64,000 bases of DNA, taken from contig NZ_JBJMAV010000003.1 of assembly GCF_046600715.1 (NCBI RefSeq), positions 1 through 64,000 of the forward strand, written 5' to 3'. The stretch comes from Lysobacter_C viscosus. GTDB lineage: Bacteria; Pseudomonadota; Gammaproteobacteria; Xanthomonadales; Xanthomonadaceae. Positions 8,658 through 17,873 of the stretch are shown piece after piece; the first letter of the stretch is position 1; each line of letters starts with the position of its first letter. The translations under genes were made by a program, and so were the position numbers. Below the pieces are notes generated by a model that saw only the letters and a program-made list of their open reading frames with translations, was not told where the DNA came from and made no database searches.

Positions 8658-9368
8658 TCAGGCCCCGCAGTCGTTGGCCAGGCGTGCGTCCAGCCTGCGC
8701 CGTTCGGTGTTGATCACGCGGCGCTCGCTCTGCAGCGCGCTGTTGTAGCGCGAGGCGATATCCGAACGTTGCTCGCGCAGGCGATCGCAGATGTCGGCCT
8801 GCGGCAGCGGATGGCACACATCACGCACCCAGGTGCCGGCGCCCGGATAGACCACCGCACCCAGGTGCGGCCCGGGGTGGGCGATACCGGGTGCGCCGTG
8901 CGGCGGGCGCGGCCGCGGCGCCCCGGCGCGGCGGTGCGGGTGCTCGCCCAGCACCACCGGATAGCCAAGTGTCCACATCGGCACCCATCGCGGGTCACCC
9001 TGGTCGGTATCGCTGGTGTAGTGCTCGCCGTCGGGGGTGATGCACTCGTACAGGGGGCGTGGCGGGGTCATCACGATGAATCTCGTCGGCGCGGGGGGTG
9101 CCTCGACGACGGTGGTTGCCATCCGCTGCGGCGCAGGGCGCGGCGGGGGATCCCGAGGGCGCTGCATCTCGCGGGTCTGCTGGTCCTGGCCACGCAGGCA
9201 CGGCGTGTCACGCAGGGTCAGGCGACCGTCCTGTCCGGTGCAGCGGTAGATCTTCACCGGGTCGGCCTCGGCGCGGGCGGGACCGGGCGCGCCGATGACG
9301 AGGCCGGCGCCCGCTACCGCAAGCGATAGCAGGACGACGGTGCGCATCGGGGCGGGGACGGGGTGCAT
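8658..9368 (-). CDS. DUF4124 domain protein, secreted (upstream copy)
   Basis: A 236-residue product from the ATG at 9368; 9347 and 9377 are alternative in-frame starts and none has a convincing ribosome site. It has a signal peptide (VVLLSLAVAGAGLV), DUF4124 (KIYRCTGQDGRLTLRDTPC), a Pro/Arg linker, and a C-terminal part with YECITPDGEHYTSD and a coiled stretch (RLREQRSDIASRYNSALQ). It belongs to the same family as the next gene and is probably co-transcribed with it. Role unknown. Confidence 0.68.
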   Translation of the reverse strand: MHPVPAPMRTVVLLSLAVAGAGLVIGAPGPARAEADPVKIYRCTGQDGRLTLRDTPCLRGQDQQTREMQRPRDPPPRPAPQRMATTVVEAPPAPTRFIVMTPPRPLYECITPDGEHYTSDTDQGDPRWVPMWTLGYPVVLGEHPHRRAGAPRPRPPHGAPGIAHPGPHLGAVVYPGAGTWVRDVCHPLPQADICDRLREQRSDIASRYNSALQSERRVINTERRRLDARLANDCGA

Positions 9369-9483
9369 GCCGCCCATCTTGCACCTGTCGACGGCGCCGC
9401 TGCACACCTTCGAACCGGGACGTTCAGTCAACGGGGAAGCCGGCCTGTGGGTTCGGCCCAGGGCGCGTTGCCAGGCGTGCGGG

Positions 9484-10050
9484 TCAGGCGCGCAGTACGG
9501 CGCCCGTGCGGGCGTCCCGGATCGCCGTGGGCGCGGCCAGCCCACCGGTCTCGCCGGGTGCGACCGCATCGAGTTGCGCCACCAGCGCGGGGTCCAGCTC
9601 GGCCCGGCTGAATGCCGGCGGCTGGCCGCCGCGGTTGGCGCTGGTGGAGACCAGCGGACCGCCGAACGCAGTACACAGGTCGGACACGACCGGGTGCGCA
9701 CTGACCCGCACTGCGACGCCGGCATGGCCACCGCTGATCCATGCCGGCACGCGCCCGGTACACGGCACGATCCACGTGTTGGGGCCGGGCCAACCCGCCT
9801 CCACGTCGGCGCGACAGCGGCCGGGCAGTGCGTCCCAGTCAACCAGACCGTCCAGCTGCGAGGGCGTGGCCGCCACCAGGATCAGGCCCTTGGCTACCGG
9901 GCGCTGCTTGATGTCCAGCAGTCGCAGCACCGCGACCTCGTCGAAGGGGTCGCAGCCAAGGCCCCAGACCGCCTCGGTCGGGTAGGCGACGACGCCACCG
10001 GCGCGCAGCGCGGATAGCGTGGTTTGGAGTTGCAGTGCCGGTGCAGTCAT
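9484..10050 (-). CDS. tsaC: threonylcarbamoyl-AMP synthase TsaC
   Basis: A 188-residue member of the Sua5/YrdC family, of the short TsaC type without the C-terminal Sua5 domain. It makes threonylcarbamoyl-AMP from threonine, bicarbonate and ATP for t6A37 modification of ANN-decoding tRNAs. Motifs seen: GGVVAYPTEAVWGLGCDP at the N-terminus, the KxR nucleotide-binding element as KQRPVAKGLILV, and STSANRGGQPP near residue 135. The gene sits downstream of topA in the same direction, as in related genomes. Confidence 0.93.
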   Translation of the reverse strand: MTAPALQLQTTLSALRAGGVVAYPTEAVWGLGCDPFDEVAVLRLLDIKQRPVAKGLILVAATPSQLDGLVDWDALPGRCRADVEAGWPGPNTWIVPCTGRVPAWISGGHAGVAVRVSAHPVVSDLCTAFGGPLVSTSANRGGQPPAFSRAELDPALVAQLDAVAPGETGGLAAPTAIRDARTGAVLRA

Positions 10051-10105
10051 TGCGGCAGGATAGCGCGGACCCGGGACACCCCCGGGCCCCGCGGGGCCCG
10101 CAGGC

Positions 10106-12640
10106 TCAGGCCGGGGTGGACGGCGTCCCAGCACCCACGTCTTGCCCGCCATCCTTGGCGACCGCTTTCGCGCCCCCCTTCTTGGCTACCTTCGTGGCGG
10201 CCTTCTTCACGGTCTTGCCGGCCGTTTTCGCGGTCGTCTTCTTGGCGGCTTTCTTGGCCGACTTCTTGGCCGCCTTCTTGGCAGGTGCTTTCTTTGCCGC
10301 CGGCTTCTTCTCGGCCACCTTCTTGGTGGCCTTCTTGCCGAAGCGGCCGCGTGCCGGCTTGCCGGTCTCCTCAAGCAGCCGGGTGACGTCCTCCAGCGTC
10401 AGCGAGGCGGGCTCGCGCTCCTTGGGGATCTTGCCGTTGAGCTGGCCGTTGCTGATGTAGGGACCGAAGCGGCCGTTGAGCACCTGGATGTCGCTGCCTT
10501 CCCACTGCTTGATGATCCGGTTGCGGGCGATCTCTTCCTTCTCCTCGATCAGGAAAACCGCCCGCTCCAGTTCGATCGTGTAGGGGTCGTCCTCCTTCTT
10601 GAGCGAGGCGTACACGCTGCCGCGCTTGGCGAAGGGTCCGAAGCGTCCCACGCCGACACTGACGGTCTCGCCCTTGTCCTCGCCCAGGGTGCGCGGCAGC
10701 TTGAACAGCTCGATCGCATCCTCCAGGCCGATGGTGTGCATGCTCTGGCCGGGACGCAGCGAGGCGAAGGTCGGCTTGTCCTCGTCCTCGGCGGTGCCGA
10801 TCTGCGCATAGGGCCCGTAGCGACCCAGCCGGACGCTGACCGGCTTGCCCGACTTGGGGTCGGTCCCCAGTTCGCGCGCACCGGTGGCCTCGCTGCGGTC
10901 CACCGACTCGCTCTTCTCGTCGACCAGTTGCTTGAACGGGGCCCAGAACTTCTCCATCAGCGGGATCCATTCCTCCTCGCCGCGGCTGACCGCGTCCAGC
11001 TCGTCCTCCAGGTGCGCGGTGAAGTCGTAGTCCACGTAGCGGGTGAAGTGGTTGGACAGGAAGTTGCTGACCGCACGACCCACGTCGGTGGGCCGGAAGC
11101 GGCGGCTGTCGAGTTCGACGTACTTGCGGAACAGCAGGGTGGCGATGATCGAGGCGTAGGTGGACGGGCGTCCGATGCCGTACTCCTCCAGCGCCTTGAC
11201 CAGCGAAGCTTCCGAGAAGCGCGGCGGCGGCTCGGTGAAATGCTGGTCGGCGTGGATGCGGTCCACCGGGATGCGGTCGCCGGTCTTCATCGCCGGCAAC
11301 TTGCGGCCCTCGTCCTCGGCATCGGCGGACTTGGCGTCCTTGCCTTCCTCGTAGACAGCCAGGAAGCCCGGGTCGATCACCGTCGTGCCCGACACGCGGA
11401 AGCTGTGCTCGCTGCCGGCGGCGAGGTCGATCGACACGGTGTTGAGGGTGGCCGGCACCATCTGGCTGGCGACCGCGCGCTTCCAGATCAGCTCGTACAG
11501 CCGGCGCGCGTCGTCCTCCAGGAATCGCGACACCTGCGCGGGCGTGCGCAGCGCGGAGGTGGGGCGAATCGCCTCGTGGGCCTCCTGCGCGTTCTTGGAC
11601 TTGGTCTGGTAGGTGTTGGGCTTGTCGGGCACCGCGCCGGTACCGAAGTCGCGCGCGATGACGTCACGGATATCACTGATCGCATCGGCCGAGAGGTTCA
11701 CCGAGTCGGTACGCATGTAGCTGATCAGGCCGACCGCACCTTCCTCGCCGATCGCGACGCCCTCGTACAGCTTCTGCGCGACCTGCATGGTGCGCTTGGT
11801 GGTGAAGCCGAGCTTGCGCGAGGCCTCCTGCTGCAGCGTGGAGGTGGTGAACGGCGCGGCCGGGCGGCGCTTGCGCTCCTTGCTGGTGACGTCGGTGACG
11901 TGCAGCGCGCCATTGGCAGCCGTCGCAATGCGCTGCCGCGCCGCTTCCGCGGTATCGCCATCGGTGATGGTGAACTGCTCGAATTTCTTGCCGTCCAGCC
12001 GGGTCAGGCGGGCACTGAAGGCCTGCGTGGGGTGCTGGCAATCGGCCTCGATCGACCAGTACTCGCGCGCGATGAAGGCTTCGATCTCCTCCTCGCGTTC
12101 CACGATCATCCGCAACGCCGGCGACTGCACCCGCCCGGCCGACAGTCCGCGCTGCACCTTGCGCCACAGCACCGGGGACAGGTTGAAGCCGACCAGGTAG
12201 TCCAGCGCACGGCGGGCCTGCTGCGCGTCGACCAGTGGCGCGGCGATCGCACGCGGGTTCGCCATCGCTTCCTTGATCGCACGCGGGGTGATTTCGGTGA
12301 ACACCACGCGCTGCAGCAGCCGGTCGCCGACCAGGTTGCGCTCACGCAGGATCTCCGCCACGTGCCAGCTGATGGCCTCGCCCTCGCGGTCCGGGTCGGT
12401 TGCCAGGTAGATGGCTTCGGCGGATTTGGCGGCCTTGGCGATCGCGTCGACGTGCTTTTCGTTCTTCTCGATCAGGTCGTAGCGCATCGCGAAGCCGCGC
12501 TCCGGGTCGACTGCGCCCTCCTTGGGCACCAGGTCGCGCACGTGGCCGTAGGAGGCCAGGACGGTGAAGTCCTTGCCGAGGTACTTGTTGATCGTCTTGG
12601 CCTTGGCGGGCGATTCGACGATCAGGAGGTTCTTGGCCAT
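10106..12640 (-). CDS. topA: DNA topoisomerase I
   Basis: An 844-residue type IA topoisomerase that relaxes negative supercoils. It has an N-terminal Toprim domain (LLIVESPAKAKTI; LATDPDREGEAISWH), the gate domains, and catalytic Tyr308 in ISYMRTDSVN. The C-terminus carries several Topo_C repeats (GRYGPY, GRFGPF, GRFGPY). I see no tetracysteine zinc fingers like those of the E. coli enzyme. It ends in a long Lys/Ala tail of the kind that binds DNA nonspecifically. The start at 12640 gives the conserved MAKNLLIVESP N-terminus; the extension upstream to 12703 is not conserved-looking. Confidence 0.96.
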   Translation of the reverse strand: MAKNLLIVESPAKAKTINKYLGKDFTVLASYGHVRDLVPKEGAVDPERGFAMRYDLIEKNEKHVDAIAKAAKSAEAIYLATDPDREGEAISWHVAEILRERNLVGDRLLQRVVFTEITPRAIKEAMANPRAIAAPLVDAQQARRALDYLVGFNLSPVLWRKVQRGLSAGRVQSPALRMIVEREEEIEAFIAREYWSIEADCQHPTQAFSARLTRLDGKKFEQFTITDGDTAEAARQRIATAANGALHVTDVTSKERKRRPAAPFTTSTLQQEASRKLGFTTKRTMQVAQKLYEGVAIGEEGAVGLISYMRTDSVNLSADAISDIRDVIARDFGTGAVPDKPNTYQTKSKNAQEAHEAIRPTSALRTPAQVSRFLEDDARRLYELIWKRAVASQMVPATLNTVSIDLAAGSEHSFRVSGTTVIDPGFLAVYEEGKDAKSADAEDEGRKLPAMKTGDRIPVDRIHADQHFTEPPPRFSEASLVKALEEYGIGRPSTYASIIATLLFRKYVELDSRRFRPTDVGRAVSNFLSNHFTRYVDYDFTAHLEDELDAVSRGEEEWIPLMEKFWAPFKQLVDEKSESVDRSEATGARELGTDPKSGKPVSVRLGRYGPYAQIGTAEDEDKPTFASLRPGQSMHTIGLEDAIELFKLPRTLGEDKGETVSVGVGRFGPFAKRGSVYASLKKEDDPYTIELERAVFLIEEKEEIARNRIIKQWEGSDIQVLNGRFGPYISNGQLNGKIPKEREPASLTLEDVTRLLEETGKPARGRFGKKATKKVAEKKPAAKKAPAKKAAKKSAKKAAKKTTAKTAGKTVKKAATKVAKKGGAKAVAKDGGQDVGAGTPSTPA

Positions 12641-12901
12641 GTCCGGGGAGCTCCGCAGTCGCTCGCGCGCTGCCAGTGGTCGTGCAAAGAATGGGGCGTG
12701 CAAAGAAGGCGACGCCCGCGGGGGTGGCCGCGGGCGTGGGGAGTTGCCTTATTTAGTGGAATCACGCCGCAGCCGGCACTGTCAAGCAGCAATCGGCGCG
12801 AATGTGACCGCCGGGGGGTTCCGCGGCGCCCCGGCCGCTGGATCAGACCGGCCGGGCCGTGAGCCCGGCGTGAGCCGTGACAGGCCCGCCGCGCTTGGCC
12901 C

Positions 12902-13390
12902 TCAGTGGACCGGTTCGGGCTCGTCGGCGAACATCTGGGTTTCCATCCAGGCGTACGCCGCTTCCGAACCGGGCTGGTTGAACAACACCATCAGGACCAC
13001 CCACTTGAGGTCGTCCAGGTCCATTTCGTCCTGTTCCAGCGCCATCGCCCGGTCGACGACCAGCTCTCGCTGGCCTGCGTCCAGCACTCCGTGCTGCTCG
13101 AGGAACATCAGGAATCCGCGGCATTCAAGGTCCAGCCGCTCCAGCTCGACATCGGCGAAAACGCGGGTCGGCCCACCGACGCGGGCCGGCGAGGCGGCCG
13201 GACGCTGGCGCGCGAGCGCGTCGAGCCACTCGAAGGCCTTGTTGATCTCGGCGGGGCTGAAGCCGGCCTGGCCCAGTTCTTCGAACAGGGGGCCGCTCTT
13301 GAGGGCGTCACGGTCACGGACCAGGTCCGCGTCATCGGCGAGGTAGTGCTCGAACAGGTACAGCAGGACATCAAGGATGCTTTCTTTCAT
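12902..13390 (-). CDS. smg: Smg family protein (DUF494)
   Basis: A 162-residue acidic helical protein starting MKESILDVLLYLFEHY, the typical start of the Smg/DUF494 family. The middle and end carry the conserved FSPAEINKAFEWLD, ECRGFLMFLEQHGVL and DDLKWVVLMVLFNQPG elements. Function is unsettled; the family lies between dprA and topA in many gammaproteobacteria, and that order is kept here. It lies 115 bp after the broken end of dprA and is probably in the same transcript. Confidence 0.92.
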   Translation of the reverse strand: MKESILDVLLYLFEHYLADDADLVRDRDALKSGPLFEELGQAGFSPAEINKAFEWLDALARQRPAASPARVGGPTRVFADVELERLDLECRGFLMFLEQHGVLDAGQRELVVDRAMALEQDEMDLDDLKWVVLMVLFNQPGSEAAYAWMETQMFADEPEPVH

Positions 13391-13505
13391 TTCCCCTCGG
13401 CCTGCGCCGCAAGCGGCGCGTGGGACTGGAGTGGTGGATCGGTCGGTCCGGGTCGCCCCGGCACCTGCCCTGAGATACGCCGGCGAAGGCCGGTCTGGAT
13501 GCGCA

Positions 13506-14731
13506 TCAACCCCTGCGGAAGTAGCGGCCATGCTGCGCCGCCACGCGACCCTCAAGCTCCATGTGAAGCAGGATGGAGGACACGCTGGCGGCCGTCAATC
13601 CGCTGCGCGCGACCAGCTGATCCATAGAACTGGGGTCCGGCCAATGCACGACCACAACCGCTGGTGGTCGGGCGTGTCGCAAGCTGAACTGAGACCAGAT
13701 GCACCCGCGGCGTCCGGGCCGCCACCGGGAGAGGCCGTTGCCCGGTGCTCCAGGCCCCGATTGCCAGTTGTGGGGACGCCCAACCGCCCGCGCAAGGCCG
13801 ACGCCAGGCTGTGGGCGACCGGGGCCAGCCCGGATAGCATCTGCTCGACGTCCTCGACCAGGGTGGCGCCCTCGCGGATCAACCGGTGGCAGCCCCGCGC
13901 CAGCGGGTTGTGGATGGAACCGGGGACCGCGAACACCTCGCGACCGGCTTCGGCCGCCAGCCGCGCGGTGATCAGCGCCCCCGAGCGTCCGGCCGCTTCG
14001 ATCACCAGCGTGCCCAGGCTGAGCCCGGCCAGGATGCGGTTGCGGGAGGGGAAGTGCTCGCGCCGTGGCCGGGTGCCGGGCGGGTGCTCGCTGACCAGCG
14101 CCCCCTGCACGCCCAGCGCGTCCTGCAACGCCCGGTTGGCCACGGGGTAGGCCACGTCCGGCCCGGTCCCCAGCACGGCGTAGGTGCCGCCGCCGGCGGA
14201 GAGGGCGGTCGCGTGCGCCACCGTGTCGATGCCGGCGGCCAGGCCGCTTGCCACCGTCATGCCTGCCTGGACCAGCGCGTGGGTGAAGCCCACCGTGTTG
14301 TCGCGTCCGGCGGGGGTCGGCGAGCGGCTGCCGACCACGGACACGGCCGGCTGCCACAGCAGGTCGATGGACCCGCGCACGAACAACGCCAACGGGGGCG
14401 AGGCGGTCCGGCGCAGCAGTGCGGGATAGTCGGGGTCGTGCCAGCCGATGACCGCCTGGTCCGGCTGCATGCACCAGCGGAGTGCGGCCTCCAGCACGTC
14501 GCACGCGGGTCGCCGCAACGCCTCCCGCTGGCGCTCGTCCAGGCCCGCCGCACGCCAGCCCGCGTCACCCGCGGCCAGCGCCCCGGCGGGGGCGCCGGCG
14601 CGTTCCAGCAGGGTACGGCGGGCCCCGGTGCGACCGCCGGCCAGGACCAGCCGCAGCAGCGCCTCGGGATCGGCGCCGCGGGGGGCGGGGGCGGGTGTTG
14701 CACGTGGCGATGGGGAGGCGACGTCCGGCAT
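13506..14731 (-). pseudogene. dprA: dprA/smf, DNA processing protein, frameshifted near the 3' end
   Basis: DprA loads RecA onto incoming single-stranded DNA during transformation. The reading frame from the ATG at 14731 carries the Rossmann-like domain intact: VSVVGSRSPTPAGRDN, SGLAAGIDTVAHATAL, SEHPPGTRPRREHFPSRNR and ARGCHRLIREGATLVED. At about 13639-13642 (a CCGGCC run) the frame is lost and would end at 13595. The family's winged-helix C-terminus continues in another frame (DPSSMDQLVARSGLTAASV ... HMELEGRV) to 13506. One missing base in the run restores a normal full-length protein. It could be a sequencing error or a real mutation; the rest of the gene shows no decay. Confidence 0.82.
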
Positions 14732-14755
14732 CGCGCCAGCGTCGTGCACAAACAG

Positions 14756-14779
14756 CGACGGCGCCCTCGGGCGCCGTCG
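14756..14779 (-). terminator. perfect 11-bp hairpin between the LysM gene and dprA
   Basis: CGACGGCGCCC and its exact complement are separated by 2 bp, 26 bp downstream of the LysM gene stop and just upstream of dprA. On the minus strand it is followed by CTGTTTG, only a weak T tract, so it may be an inefficient terminator or attenuator rather than a strong stop. Confidence 0.45.
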
Positions 14780-14804
14780 TGGCATTGCGTAGGAAAATGC
14801 CGCC

Positions 14805-15950
14805 TCAGTACGGGGCGTCGGGGTGCTTGAGCTCGTAGCCGACCTTGGTCGGGCGCACGCCGTCCATGACCAGCGCATAGCTGACCTTGTCGAAGGTGCG
14901 GAACACCAGGGCATGGCCGGAGAACTCGTCCGGCAGGCGCACGCGCGACGCGCGGCCGACCAGGTCCGGGTCACGCTCGGGACCGACCTTGACCCGGTCG
15001 ACCTCCAGCGTGCCGCGGCGCCAGATCGAGAACACCGTGCCGTTGTCGATGCCGTCGCGGGCGCCGACCGACAGTGCGATCACGTCGCGCGGCCCGCCGT
15101 AGCTCAGGGTGTCGGTCACCGCCAGCACCTGCGCGCGGCCGTAGTCGAACTGCTGCCTCGGCGGGTGCGGGAAGAACTGCAGGTCGTACGGGTTGAGCTC
15201 GATCGGCACCAGGCGGTCACCGACGCGGACCTCGCGACCCTCGTCGTCCAGCACCAGGGTGCTGGCCTCGATGCCGCCGACTTCCCCGCGGCTGATCGTG
15301 CCGGTGGCCATCTGCATCAGCTCGTAACCCAGCAGTTCGCGGCCGTTGTCGGGCACCACCACGTCGGTCCACATGGAGTCGAAGTCGAGCGTGCGGCGGC
15401 CGCGGAAGTCCAGGTCGGACTGGCGCATGATGTCGCAGCACTGGGTGCGGTCCAGCCGCGTGTAGCGCACGGTCGGGCGCACCACGGCGTAGCGCTGGCC
15501 GGGCTGGGCGGCGGGCATGCCCTCGATGTAGGCGATCTGGCCGCGGGCGCTGCGCAGGCGGTCCTCTTCCAGGCCGACCACGTAGGGCAGGTGCTCGAAG
15601 CTGTCGACCACGCGCGCGTTCTTCAGGAACGGTTCGATCTGTTCCAGCGGAATGGCGTTGATCGGCGCGCCCTCTCGCGGGCCCGGTTCGACCGAGACGC
15701 GGTTGAGGTAGGCCAGCGAAATCACGTCACCCGGATAGATCAGGTGCGGGTTGGCGATCTGCGGGTTGGCTTGCCAGATCTCCGGCCACAGCCATGGGCG
15801 CTCCAGGAAGCGTCCGGCGATATCCCAAAGCGTGTCACCGCGCTTCACCACGTAGGTGTCCGGATGCTCCCCTCGCATCTGGGCTGCCACGGTGAAGGTG
15901 GCGATCGTGAACAGCGCAGCGGTCAGAACCGTGCGGATCGGTTTAAGCAT
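14805..15950 (-). CDS. LysM peptidoglycan-binding protein
   Basis: A 381-residue exported protein from the ATG at 15950 (an ATG at 15959 is also possible). After a signal peptide (MLKPIRTVLTAALFTIATF) comes one LysM domain: TYVVKRGDTLWDIAGRFL, WLWPEIWQANPQI, NPHLIYPGDVISL. The remaining ~290 residues are a beta-rich domain without a familiar catalytic motif. Proteins of this type sit upstream of dprA in xanthomonads and are thought to act at the cell wall. Divergent from def across about 310 bp. Confidence 0.88.
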   Translation of the reverse strand: MLKPIRTVLTAALFTIATFTVAAQMRGEHPDTYVVKRGDTLWDIAGRFLERPWLWPEIWQANPQIANPHLIYPGDVISLAYLNRVSVEPGPREGAPINAIPLEQIEPFLKNARVVDSFEHLPYVVGLEEDRLRSARGQIAYIEGMPAAQPGQRYAVVRPTVRYTRLDRTQCCDIMRQSDLDFRGRRTLDFDSMWTDVVVPDNGRELLGYELMQMATGTISRGEVGGIEASTLVLDDEGREVRVGDRLVPIELNPYDLQFFPHPPRQQFDYGRAQVLAVTDTLSYGGPRDVIALSVGARDGIDNGTVFSIWRRGTLEVDRVKVGPERDPDLVGRASRVRLPDEFSGHALVFRTFDKVSYALVMDGVRPTKVGYELKHPDAPY

Positions 15951-16259
15951 GGCGGCCATCTACCTGATTCCCCTTGCAGGTTTGCCCGCCGCCGGCTCCC
16001 GGCGAGGGCATCGGCACTATAGCCCAGAAGGCGCGTGGGGTTGCAAGGATCGGGGCCGGGAAACGGCGTAGAATCCACGCCCGGCGCTTGTGGTTGTGAC
16101 CCATGCCCCCATTTGGGCCCTGTCGCCACCGCCACCGGGGCGCGAATCCCGCCGCCGCCGCGACCCTGCCGACCCGGGCCCCCGCGTGCCACACCTGCAT
16201 GTCCGGGCTACGCGTCCCGCCCGCGGCACGACCCGCCCACTCCACGTGACTCCATCGCC
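15951..16259. other. intergenic region between the LysM gene and def, no gene seen
   Basis: About 310 bp between divergent starts, so it should hold promoters for both transcripts. The frame of def stays open leftward to 16035, but the residues are low-complexity Pro/Arg/Gly with no family resemblance, and def has its normal start at 16260. I see no RNA gene or clear promoter. Confidence 0.5.
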
Positions 16260-16772
16260 ATGGCACTGCTTCCGATCCTCGAGTTCCCCGATCCGCGTCT
16301 GCGCACGAAGGCCGTGCCGGTCGACCCTGCGCAGGTCACGTCGCCTGCATTCCAGCAATTGCTGGCGGACATGTTCGAGACCATGTACGAAGCGCCCGGC
16401 ATCGGCCTGGCGGCCAGCCAGGTGGACGTGCACCAGAGCTTCATGGTGATCGACGTCTCCGAGGAGAAGGACCAGCCGCTGGTGTTCATCAACCCGGTGG
16501 TCACCGCCTCGGCCGGCGAGCAGGTCTACCAGGAAGGCTGCCTGTCGGTGCCCGGGATCTTCGCCGACGTGACCCGTGCCGACGAGATCACCGTGGATGC
16601 GGTCGGCCGCGACGGCCAGCCCTTCACGATGCGCGCCGACGGCCTGCTCGCGGTGTGCATCCAGCACGAGATGGACCACCTGGTCGGCAAGCTGTTCGTC
16701 GACTACCTCTCGCCGCTCAAGCGCGAGATGGTCCGCAAGAAGCTGGCCAAGGCACGTCGCAACGCGGCCTAG
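16260..16772 (+). CDS. def: peptide deformylase
   Basis: A 170-residue metallohydrolase that removes the formyl group from nascent proteins. All three family motifs are present: GIGLAASQV (motif I), EGCLSVPG (motif II, Cys ligand) and QHEMDHL (motif III, two His ligands and the catalytic Glu). The start MALLPILEFPDPRLR is the conserved N-terminus. It is followed by fmt about 115 bp away, the usual def-fmt pairing of formylation and deformylation, with a REP-like palindrome in between. Confidence 0.96.
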   Translation: MALLPILEFPDPRLRTKAVPVDPAQVTSPAFQQLLADMFETMYEAPGIGLAASQVDVHQSFMVIDVSEEKDQPLVFINPVVTASAGEQVYQEGCLSVPGIFADVTRADEITVDAVGRDGQPFTMRADGLLAVCIQHEMDHLVGKLFVDYLSPLKREMVRKKLAKARRNAA

Positions 16773-16777
16773 CAGGC

Positions 16778-16803
16778 GTGTAGGCGCGGCTCCAGCCGCG
16801 ATG
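16778..16803. repeat. REP-like palindrome between def and fmt
   Basis: GCGCGGCTCCAGCCGCG is an imperfect hairpin of the same GCGGCTNCAGCCGC class as copies near 50.99 kb and 61.63 kb. Such extragenic palindromes are common between genes in xanthomonads. Confidence 0.55.
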
Positions 16804-16888
16804 CAACAGGCAGGCGTTCCCGGGGCAGACCGGTCGCGGTTGCCGGCACTCCTACAATGCGCTTTTCCCCGGACGCGGCAGCACCCCC

Positions 16889-17812
16889 ATGAGAATCGTC
16901 TTTGCCGGTACGCCGGATTTTGCCGTGCCCTGCCTGCGCGCCGCCGCTGCGCGCAACGAGGTGGTGGCCGTGTACACGCAACCCGACCGACCCGCCGGGC
17001 GCGGGCGGGGGCTGACGCCCTCGCCGGTCAAACGCGAGGCGATCGCGCGCGGCATCCCGGTGTTGCAGCCGGAGAACTTCAAGGCGCAGGTTTCGCGTGA
17101 CGCGTTGAAGGCGCTGGAGCCGGACGTGCTGGTGGTGGTGGCCTACGGGTTGATCCTGCCGCAGTCGGTGCTCGACATCCCCGCCCATGGCTGCTGGAAC
17201 GTGCATGCCTCGCTGCTGCCGCGCTGGCGCGGCGCGGCGCCGATCCAGCGCGCGATCGAGGCCGGCGACGACGCGAGCGGCGTGTGCCTGATGCAGATGG
17301 AGCGCGGCCTGGATACCGGGCCGGTGCTGCTGTCGCAAACCCTGCCGATCGGCGACGCCGATACGGGCGGGCAGCTGCACGATCGCTTGGCGGAGCTGGG
17401 CGCGCAGGTGCTGTCGGACGGACTGGGCCTGCTGCGCGCCGGCATCGTCCCGGTCGCGCGGACGCAGCCCACCGAAGGCGTCACCTACGCGCACAAGCTC
17501 GACAAGGCCGAGGCCCGGCTCGACTGGGGCGGCCCGGCCGAGGCGCTGGCGCGCAAGGTGCGCGCATTCAACCCGTGGCCGATGGCCGAGGCCCAGCTGG
17601 CGGGCGAGCGCGTCCGGATCCATGGCGCGGTGCCGCTGGCGCTGGCACACGACGCGGCCCCGGGCACGGTGCTGGCAGCCGGGCGGGACGGCATCGACGT
17701 GGCCTGCGGCGAGGGTGCGCTGCGCATCCGCGTGCTGCAGCGCGAGGGCGGGCGTGCCATCACCGCGGCCGATTACCTCAACGCACGGCGTGGACTGGCG
17801 CCGGCCCCGTGA
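16889..17812 (+). CDS. fmt: methionyl-tRNA formyltransferase
   Basis: A 307-residue enzyme that formylates Met on initiator tRNA using 10-formyl-tetrahydrofolate. The N-terminal formyltransferase domain begins MRIVFAGTPDFAVPCL, with the tRNA-specificity loop region PDRPAGRGRGLTPSPVK and the catalytic HASLLPRWRGAAPIQ. The C-terminal OB-like domain has KLDKAEARLDW and RAFNPWPMAEA. Length and motif order are normal. It is followed by rsmB in the classical def-fmt-rsmB order. Confidence 0.96.
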   Translation: MRIVFAGTPDFAVPCLRAAAARNEVVAVYTQPDRPAGRGRGLTPSPVKREAIARGIPVLQPENFKAQVSRDALKALEPDVLVVVAYGLILPQSVLDIPAHGCWNVHASLLPRWRGAAPIQRAIEAGDDASGVCLMQMERGLDTGPVLLSQTLPIGDADTGGQLHDRLAELGAQVLSDGLGLLRAGIVPVARTQPTEGVTYAHKLDKAEARLDWGGPAEALARKVRAFNPWPMAEAQLAGERVRIHGAVPLALAHDAAPGTVLAAGRDGIDVACGEGALRIRVLQREGGRAITAADYLNARRGLAPAP

Positions 17813-17873
17813 GCACCCTGCTGGCGTTCGACCGCCCTCGCCACCCACCTCCGGCCCCGGCGTGGCTCGGGTG

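Noticed and set aside
10082..10099. CGGGCCCC/GGGGCCCG hairpin downstream of topA as a terminator
   Set aside because: Strong palindrome but no T tract on either strand; in DNA this GC-rich such palindromes arise easily, so I did not call it.
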